Assembly (NCBI GenBank): GCA_018623495.1
Contig: JAAZVP010000016.1
Span: 1-52,103, forward strand
DNA: 52,103 nucleotides
Source of the DNA: Halothiobacillus sp.
GTDB taxonomy: Bacteria; Pseudomonadota; Gammaproteobacteria; JAAZVP01
Direction: 5' to 3'
Every line of letters starts with the position of its first letter. The first letter of the stretch is position 1. The notes beneath the pieces are model-generated. The model did no database searches. It worked only from the letters and a program-made list of their open reading frames with translations, and had not been told where the DNA came from. A program made the position numbers and the translations under genes. Shown here one piece after another: positions 47,219-52,103 of this stretch.

Positions 47219-48712
47219 ATGACCACCGATTCCGAATTCGTCGCCGCCATCGATCTCGGCTCCAACAGCTTCCACATGCTCGTCGCCCGGGTTTCCGGCG
47301 GCCAGGTGGCGGTGCTCGACAAGCACAAGGAGATGGTGCGCCTCGCCGGCGGCCTGGACGCCCGCCAGCGTCTCGACGACGCCACCCGCGAGCGGGCCCT
47401 GGCCTGCCTGGAGCGCTTCGGCCAGCGCCTGCGCACCGTCCCGCCCGGCGCGGTGCGCGCGGTGGGCACCAACACCCTGCGGCGCATGGCCGACTCCGAG
47501 CAGTTCCTGCACCAGGCCGAGGCGGCGCTCGGCCACCCCATCGACGTCATCGCCGGCCGCGAGGAAGCCCGCCTGATCTACATCGGCGTGGCCCACACCC
47601 ACGCCGATACCGACGACGCCCGCCTGGTGGTGGACATCGGCGGCGGCAGCACCGAGCTGATCGTCGGCCGGCGCTTCCAGCCGCGGGAGATGGACAGCCT
47701 CAACATGGGCTGCGTGAGCCTCACCCGGGCCTTCTTCGGCAACGGCAAGATCACCGAGAAGCGCATGTACAAGGCCGACATGGCCGCCCGCCTCGAGGTC
47801 CGCCCGGTGGAGACCCGTTACCGCGAGATGGACTGGACCCACGCGGTGGGCGCCTCCGGCACCGCCAAGGCCCTGGCCGGCATCGCCGCCGCCAACGGCT
47901 GGACCCAGGGCGAGATCACCCTGGAGGCCATGGACCGCATGCGCGCGGCGATGGTCAAGGCGGGCTCGCTGGACAAGCTGGAGCTCGCCGGGCTGGAGGA
48001 CGACCGCCGGCCGGTCATCGCCGGCGGGCTGGTGGTGATGCGGGCGGTCTTCCAGGGCCTGGAGATCGAGCGCATGTCGGTCTCCGACGGTGCCCTGCGC
48101 GAGGGCCTGCTCTACGACCTGCTGGGCCGGCGCGAGCACGACGACGTGCGTGGCCTGACCCTGGACAACCTGGGGACGCGCTTCGAGGTGGACCGTGACC
48201 ACGCCCGACGGGTGGAGAGCGCCGCCCTCTACCTGTTCGACCAGGTGGAGGCGGCCTGGTCACTGGAACCGGCCGACCGTGCCATGCTCAGCTGGGCCAG
48301 CCAGCTCCACGAGCTGGGCCTGGGGATCGCCCACAGCGGCTACCACAAGCATGGCGCCTACGTGCTGGCCAACGCCGACATGCCCGGCTTCTCGCAGCAG
48401 GAACAGGCCGTGCTCGCCGCGCTGGTCCGCAGCCATCGGCGCAAGCTGCGGCGCGGCCAGTTCCGCGGCCTGCCGGAGGGGGTGCGCGACCGCGCCCTGC
48501 GCCTTACCGTGCTGTTGCGCCTGGCCACCCTGCTGCACCGCAACCGCTCGGCCCGGCGGCGGCTGCCCGAGGTGGCCGTGACTGCCCGCGAGGGTGGCCT
48601 GGAGCTGGGGTTCCCCGACGGCTGGCTGGACGAGCACCCGCTGACGCGGGCGGACCTGGAACAGGAGGCCGACTACCTCCAGCGGGCCGGCTTCGGTCTG
48701 GCCTTCGCCTGA
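47219..48712 (+). CDS. ppx: Exopolyphosphatase
   Basis: A 497-residue Ppx/GppA phosphatase. The N-terminal actin-like fold has AAIDLGSNSFHMLVARV (phosphate 1), AVGTNTLRRM, VIAGREEARLIYIGVAH (catalytic Glu) and VDIGGGSTELIVG (phosphate 2). The C-terminal HD-like helical part is complete (LHELGLGIAHSGYHKHGAYVL). It removes terminal phosphates from polyphosphate; sequence alone cannot fully exclude pppGpp hydrolase, but with ppk nearby Ppx is more likely. ppx and ppk are convergent and 0.6 kb apart, rather than one operon as in E. coli. It overlaps a small minus-strand gene by 40 bases at its end. Confidence 0.92.
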   Translation: MTTDSEFVAAIDLGSNSFHMLVARVSGGQVAVLDKHKEMVRLAGGLDARQRLDDATRERALACLERFGQRLRTVPPGAVRAVGTNTLRRMADSEQFLHQAEAALGHPIDVIAGREEARLIYIGVAHTHADTDDARLVVDIGGGSTELIVGRRFQPREMDSLNMGCVSLTRAFFGNGKITEKRMYKADMAARLEVRPVETRYREMDWTHAVGASGTAKALAGIAAANGWTQGEITLEAMDRMRAAMVKAGSLDKLELAGLEDDRRPVIAGGLVVMRAVFQGLEIERMSVSDGALREGLLYDLLGRREHDDVRGLTLDNLGTRFEVDRDHARRVESAALYLFDQVEAAWSLEPADRAMLSWASQLHELGLGIAHSGYHKHGAYVLANADMPGFSQQEQAVLAALVRSHRRKLRRGQFRGLPEGVRDRALRLTVLLRLATLLHRNRSARRRLPEVAVTAREGGLELGFPDGWLDEHPLTRADLEQEADYLQRAGFGLAFA

Positions 48713-48876
48713 GCCGTGGCGGGCAGCGGGTGGCTGGAAACGAACGCTGCCGGCCGGCCGCTGGCATCGCGGTGCACGCGCACGTCGGTGAGCGGCGCGG
48801 GCACCGTGCCGGGGGCTTGCGCCCGGCTACCGCGGAGCTCCATGATCAGGGTGTGGGCGTTGGCCTTGCAGGACAT
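48673..48876 (-). CDS. Small uncharacterised protein
   Basis: A 67-residue open frame beginning MSCKANAHTLIMELRGS. I do not recognise it. Codon third positions are almost all G or C through its length, the pattern of real genes here, and the part outside ppx (48713-48876) has no competing gene. AGAGG precedes the ATG by about 9 bases. It has no signal peptide or membrane helix; the C terminus is basic. It is convergent with ppx (40-base overlap) and divergent from the small secreted protein gene, across 75 bases. Confidence 0.5.
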   Translation of the reverse strand: MSCKANAHTLIMELRGSRAQAPGTVPAPLTDVRVHRDASGRPAAFVSSHPLPATAQAKARPKPARWR

Positions 48877-48951
48877 CGGCTCGACCTCTTGTCTCGGGAT
48901 CACGACCCCGAAACTAGGCCCGGAAGGTAACAACGAGGTGAAAGAAGGCCC

Positions 48952-49326
48952 ATGAAATCCCACCAGCTCACCGGCGCGCTCGCGGCCGGACTGCTCCTGG
49001 CCGGCCCGGCCGGGGCCAAGGACGTCAACGGCGAACACGCCGTGTTGGGGCCCGGTTCCGAGCCCTGCTCGGCCTGGACCGCCGCCCGCCGCGAGGGCGA
49101 CCAGAACGCCGAGTACGACTTCCGCCTGTGGATCTCGGGCTACTTGTCGGCCTTCAACGTGGTGGCCCAGAGCACCTACGACATCACCGGCCCGAACGGC
49201 CTGGAGGGCTTCATCGACCGTGTCGACCGCCTCTGCCGAGCCACCCCGGGCGAGCCGCTGGTCAGTGCCGTGGCCCGGGCGACGGTGATGGCCTACCCCG
49301 ACCGCTACAACCTCAAACCGCAGTAG
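48952..49326 (+). CDS. Small secreted protein of unknown function
   Basis: A 124-residue protein with a signal peptide (1-22, ending AGAK). The mature part has a pattern that recurs in short uncharacterised proteobacterial proteins: PCSAWTAARREGDQNAEYDF, RLWISGYLSAFNVV, DITG...LEGFIDRVDRLCRATPGEPL. Two Cys (39 and about 95) may form a disulfide. It probably acts in the periplasm. GAAAGAAGG precedes the ATG. It is divergent from the 67-residue gene and ends 29 bases from convergent ppk. Confidence 0.75.
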   Translation: MKSHQLTGALAAGLLLAGPAGAKDVNGEHAVLGPGSEPCSAWTAARREGDQNAEYDFRLWISGYLSAFNVVAQSTYDITGPNGLEGFIDRVDRLCRATPGEPLVSAVARATVMAYPDRYNLKPQ

Positions 49327-49355
49327 ACCGGACGGGGCGGGCGCCGGGACCCCGC

Positions 49356-51440
49356 TCAGCCCTCGGCGAGGCTCTCCAGCAGGGCGAGATGGGCGTTGCG
49401 CGGCCGGGCATTGCCCGCCGGGCGCAGGCGCCGGTAGCTGCCGTCGGACTGGAGCACCCAGGCCTGGGTGTTGTCGCCGAGGTAGGTGTCGAAGGTCTCG
49501 CGGATGATGCGGCGCTTGAGGCGGGCATCCTCCACCGGGAAACAGGTCTCGACCCGGCGGAAGAAGTTGCGCGGCATCCAGTCCGCGCTGGAAAGAAAGA
49601 TCTCCTCGTCGCCGTCGTTGTGGAAACAGAACACCCGGGTGTGCTCCAGGAAGCGGCCCATCACCGAGCGCACGTGGATGTTCTCGGAGACCCCTTCCAC
49701 GCCGGGACGCAGGCAGCACACCCCGCGGATCACCAGTTCCACCTTCACGCCGGCGCGCGAGGCCTCGTAGAGCGCCTCGATCACCTCCTGTTCGATCAGG
49801 GCATTCATCTTGGCGCGGATCAGCGCCTTCTTGCCCGCGCGGGCGTTCTCGGCCTCGCGGCGGATGCGCTCGATCATCCCGGCGTGCAGGGTGAAGGGCG
49901 ACTGCAGGATCTTGCCCAGCGCCTGGCTGCGGCCCAGGCCGGTGAGCTGCTGGAAGAGCTTGTGCACGTCCTCGCCCAGCACGCGGTCGTCGGAGAGCAT
50001 GCCGTAGTCGGTGTAGGCCTTGGCGGTGCCCGCGTGGTAGTTGCCCGTCCCCAGGTGGACGAAACGCTTGAGGCGATCCCCCTGGCGGCGCACCACCAGG
50101 GCCATCTTGGCGTGGGTCTTGTGGCCCGCCACGCCGTAGGCGACGTAGGCCCCGGCCCGCTGCAGGCGGGTGGCCAGCTCGATGTTGGCGGCCTCGTCGA
50201 AGCGGGCGCGCAGCTCGATCACCGCCGTGACCTCCTTGCCGGCCCGCGCCGCGTCCACCAGCGCCTCGACGATCTCCGAGCCGGAGCCGGTGCGATAGAG
50301 GGTCTGCTTGATGGCCACCACCTCGGGATCGGCGGCCGCCTGGCGCAGGAACTCCTCCACCGGGGAGAACGACTCGAAGGGATGGTGCAGCAGCAGCGGT
50401 CCCTCGCGCTCGATGGCCTCGAAGATGTTGGCTTTCTCGGCCAGGCATTCCGGCACACCCGGGTTGAAGGCCGGGTACTTGAGATCCGGCCGATCGACCA
50501 GTTCCACCACCGCCATCAGCCGGTGCAGGTTGACCGGGCCGCGGACCTGGTAGAGATCGCGCTCCTGGAGGCCGAACTTGTCCAGCAGGAAGCGGCTTAC
50601 GCCGTCGGGGCAGTTGTCGGCCACCTCCAGGCGCACGGCATCGCCGTAGTGGCGCTGGCGCAGCTCGCCCTGGAGGGCCTTGAGCAGGTCCTCGATCTCC
50701 TCCTCCTCGACGAACAGGTCGGAGTTGCGGGTCACGCGGAACTGGTAACAGCCGGTGACCTTCATGCCCGGGAACAGCTCGCCCACGTGAGCATGGATGA
50801 TCGAAGAGAGGAAGACGAAGCTGTGCGGACCGTCGCCGATGGCCTCGGGCAGCTGGATCAACCGCGGCAATGCACGGGGGGCCTGGACGATGGCCATGCC
50901 GCTGTCCCGGCCGAAGGCATCCTTGCCCTCCAGGGTGACGGCGAAGTTGAGGCTCTTGTTCAGGATCCGCGGGAAGGGATGGGCATGGTCCAGCCCCAGC
51001 GGGGTGAGCAGCGGCAGCAGCTCGCGACGAAAATAGTCCTTGACCCAGCGTTGCTGGGCATCGTTCCAGTGCGTGCGGCGCACGAAGCGGATCTGCTCCT
51101 CGGCGAGCAGCGGGATCAGCGTGTCGTTGAGGCACTTGTACTGGGCGTCCACCAGCCGGTGGGCCTGGTCGCCGATCGCCTCCAGCTGCTCCGGGGGCGT
51201 CATGCCGTCGGGGCCGCGCGTGGTCACGCCCAGTTCCACCTGGTGACGCGTGCCCGCCGCGCGGATCTCGAAGAACTCGTCCAGGTTGCTCGAAGAGATG
51301 CAGAGAAAGAACAACCGCTGCAGCAGCGGGACGTCGTCGTCCATCGCCAGGTCCAGCACCCGGCGGTTGAACTGGAGCAGGCTCAGCTCGCGGTTGATGT
51401 AGAGATCGGTACGCTCGAGATCGACGGTTTGCTCGGCCAT
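49356..51440 (-). CDS. ppk: Polyphosphate kinase 1
   Basis: A 694-residue Ppk1, normal length. The N-terminal domain starts YINRELSLLQFNRRVLDLA and includes LFFLCISSSNLDEFFEIR. The catalytic domains hold H440 in GHKTHAKMALVVRR (the phosphorylated His), H607 in FCFHNDGDEEIFLSSADWMPRN, and RFDEAANIELATRL and TGNYHAGTAKAYTD. It builds polyphosphate from ATP reversibly. It is convergent to ppx and the small secreted protein, so synthesis and breakdown are separately transcribed. No clear promoter: TAGAAT at about 51486-51491 (minus) is a possible -10. Confidence 0.95.
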   Translation of the reverse strand: MAEQTVDLERTDLYINRELSLLQFNRRVLDLAMDDDVPLLQRLFFLCISSSNLDEFFEIRAAGTRHQVELGVTTRGPDGMTPPEQLEAIGDQAHRLVDAQYKCLNDTLIPLLAEEQIRFVRRTHWNDAQQRWVKDYFRRELLPLLTPLGLDHAHPFPRILNKSLNFAVTLEGKDAFGRDSGMAIVQAPRALPRLIQLPEAIGDGPHSFVFLSSIIHAHVGELFPGMKVTGCYQFRVTRNSDLFVEEEEIEDLLKALQGELRQRHYGDAVRLEVADNCPDGVSRFLLDKFGLQERDLYQVRGPVNLHRLMAVVELVDRPDLKYPAFNPGVPECLAEKANIFEAIEREGPLLLHHPFESFSPVEEFLRQAAADPEVVAIKQTLYRTGSGSEIVEALVDAARAGKEVTAVIELRARFDEAANIELATRLQRAGAYVAYGVAGHKTHAKMALVVRRQGDRLKRFVHLGTGNYHAGTAKAYTDYGMLSDDRVLGEDVHKLFQQLTGLGRSQALGKILQSPFTLHAGMIERIRREAENARAGKKALIRAKMNALIEQEVIEALYEASRAGVKVELVIRGVCCLRPGVEGVSENIHVRSVMGRFLEHTRVFCFHNDGDEEIFLSSADWMPRNFFRRVETCFPVEDARLKRRIIRETFDTYLGDNTQAWVLQSDGSYRRLRPAGNARPRNAHLALLESLAEG

Positions 51441-51761
51441 GGGAAGCGGTCCTGTTGGGCTGCTGTGGCTCGGTGAGAATCCCTGATTCTAAAGCATCAC
51501 CGGGGTGACGGCACGGGGCGCGGGAGGGCGGAGTCGGGCGTGCCGGGTGCGTCGGTCGTGGCGGTCACCTTCGCCGGTGCGGGCTTTGCGGGCCCGCGTT
51601 TCGCGGACCGGGGGCCGCGCTGGGTTGGCCCGTGCGCCCCGGCCCCGGGAATGGGCGGTGGATGACCGGGGCCGAGCATGACCGGCGGGTGCCCGGGGGG
51701 CGGGGGTCCGGGGGCCGGGGGCACCAGCCTTCCCTGGTGCGGGGTTCCTGCTCGGCATCCT
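51441..51761. other. Intergenic region upstream of ppk
   Basis: About 320 very GC-rich bases with no convincing gene; open frames on both strands are low-complexity Pro/Arg/Gly. One clean hairpin occurs at 51721-51740 (GCACCAG/CTGGTGC around CCTTCC). A segment GGTTCC...CTCGGCATCC (about 51741-51760) recurs at about 51991-52011 and introduces the repeat units that follow. Confidence 0.55.
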
Positions 51762-52103
51762 TGCCTCGCGTTCCGCCGACGTGCGGAGCAACATTCGGTT
51801 GCTCCGGTTCGGCTTCACCCCTGCCTCGCGTTCCGCCGACGTGCGGAGCAACTTCGGTTGCTCCGGTTCGGCTTCACCCCTGCCTTGCGTGATCCGCGCT
51901 GCGGAGTGACATCAAGTCACTCCGGCCGCGTTCACCCGGGGGATCAATGGCAGGCGCGCCGGGGTTCCGGGGGCCGAGCCCTCCTTGGCGCGGGGTTCCT
52001 GCTCGGCATCCCTGCCTCGCGTTCCGCCGACGTGCGGAGCAACATTCGGTTGCTCCGGTTCGGCTTCACCCCTGCCTCGCGTTCCGCCGACGTGCGGAGC
52101 AAC
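51762..52103. repeat. Array of about 60-bp hairpin repeats running off the window
   Basis: Units begin TGCCTCGCG at 51762, 51822, 51881 (divergent), 52013 and 52073 (cut by the window edge); spacing is 60, 59, then after a gap 60. Each has a small stem TCCGC/GCGGA and a perfect 8-bp stem GGAGCAAC/GTTGCTCC (51785-51805, 51845-51864, 52036-52056). The divergent unit has GGAGTGAC/GTCACTCC (51903-51923), also perfect. The two stems share GGA, so only one can form at a time. A larger block that includes the introduction at 51741 or 51991 seems duplicated. Nature unknown. Confidence 0.85.

Noticed and set aside
51489-51892. Small open frames in the region upstream of ppk
   Set aside because: Low-complexity Pro/Arg/Gly peptides over repeats, with no ribosome-binding site or recognised motif.

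Overview
The window is a very GC-rich (roughly 70%), densely coded stretch of bacterial chromosome. Gene content and order point to a gammaproteobacterium: ybbA/ybbP divergent from tesA, a yheS-type ABC-F gene, trhP (yegQ), an LdhA-type lactate dehydrogenase, and ppx/ppk. A flagellar sigma-28 promoter, three chemoreceptors and several c-type haem proteins suggest a motile, respiring organism that may live near redox gradients. A halophilic or sulfur-oxidising Ectothiorhodospiraceae-like host would fit, but this is inference. No rRNA, tRNA, complete insertion sequence, prophage or CRISPR array was seen.

Layout. 1-12071: the 3' end of ycaO; a haem-sensing GGDEF/EAL protein; a DUF4426 protein; the ybbP-ybbA/tesA locus; a two-gene RND efflux operon. 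12472-26486: a light or oxidative-stress type cluster. A leftward operon (DUF523-DUF1722, glutaredoxin-like/DUF3429 fusion, secreted glutathione peroxidase) diverges from a rightward operon of overlapping genes (flavin amine oxidase, DUF1365, Cfa-type methyltransferase, GPH-type transporter, DUF3833 lipoprotein, chalcone-isomerase-like protein). Two tandem haem chemoreceptors follow, then an SDR/SnoaL pair divergent from a LitR/CarH-family MerR regulator. 26494-29183: the three AmmeMemoRadiSam genes. 29355-36115: ldhA, a dihaem peroxidase, a multi-PAS GGDEF/EAL protein, folE and a secreted Tll0287-like haem protein with a clear sigma-70 promoter. 36393-40613: a MacAB-like exporter with two permeases. 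40635-41166: a palindromic repeat array. 41162-49326: trhP, a third haem chemoreceptor with a CZB domain, yheS, a shortened sixA-like gene, ppx, a small unknown gene and a small secreted protein. 49356-51440: ppk. 51762-52103: a second palindromic repeat array that runs off the right edge.

How the parts may work together. Five proteins carry a Tll0287-like (DUF3365) periplasmic domain with an intact CxxCH haem motif: one cyclic-di-GMP enzyme, three chemoreceptors and one stand-alone secreted protein. They suggest a shared periplasmic redox or gas input to motility and cyclic-di-GMP signalling. The LitR-type cluster looks like a membrane-lipid remodelling and peroxide-defence regulon. Its regulator lacks the residues that bind cobalamin, so it probably does not sense light through B12 itself. 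One of the haem chemoreceptors begins 15 bases after that operon.

Most notable: the five-member haem-sensor family; the LitR-type regulator with a degenerate B12 site plus candidate 11-bp operator repeats; the cysteine-less glutaredoxin/DUF3429 fusion; the SixA-like protein that has lost a central block; and a terminal repeat whose hairpin arms differ by compensating changes.
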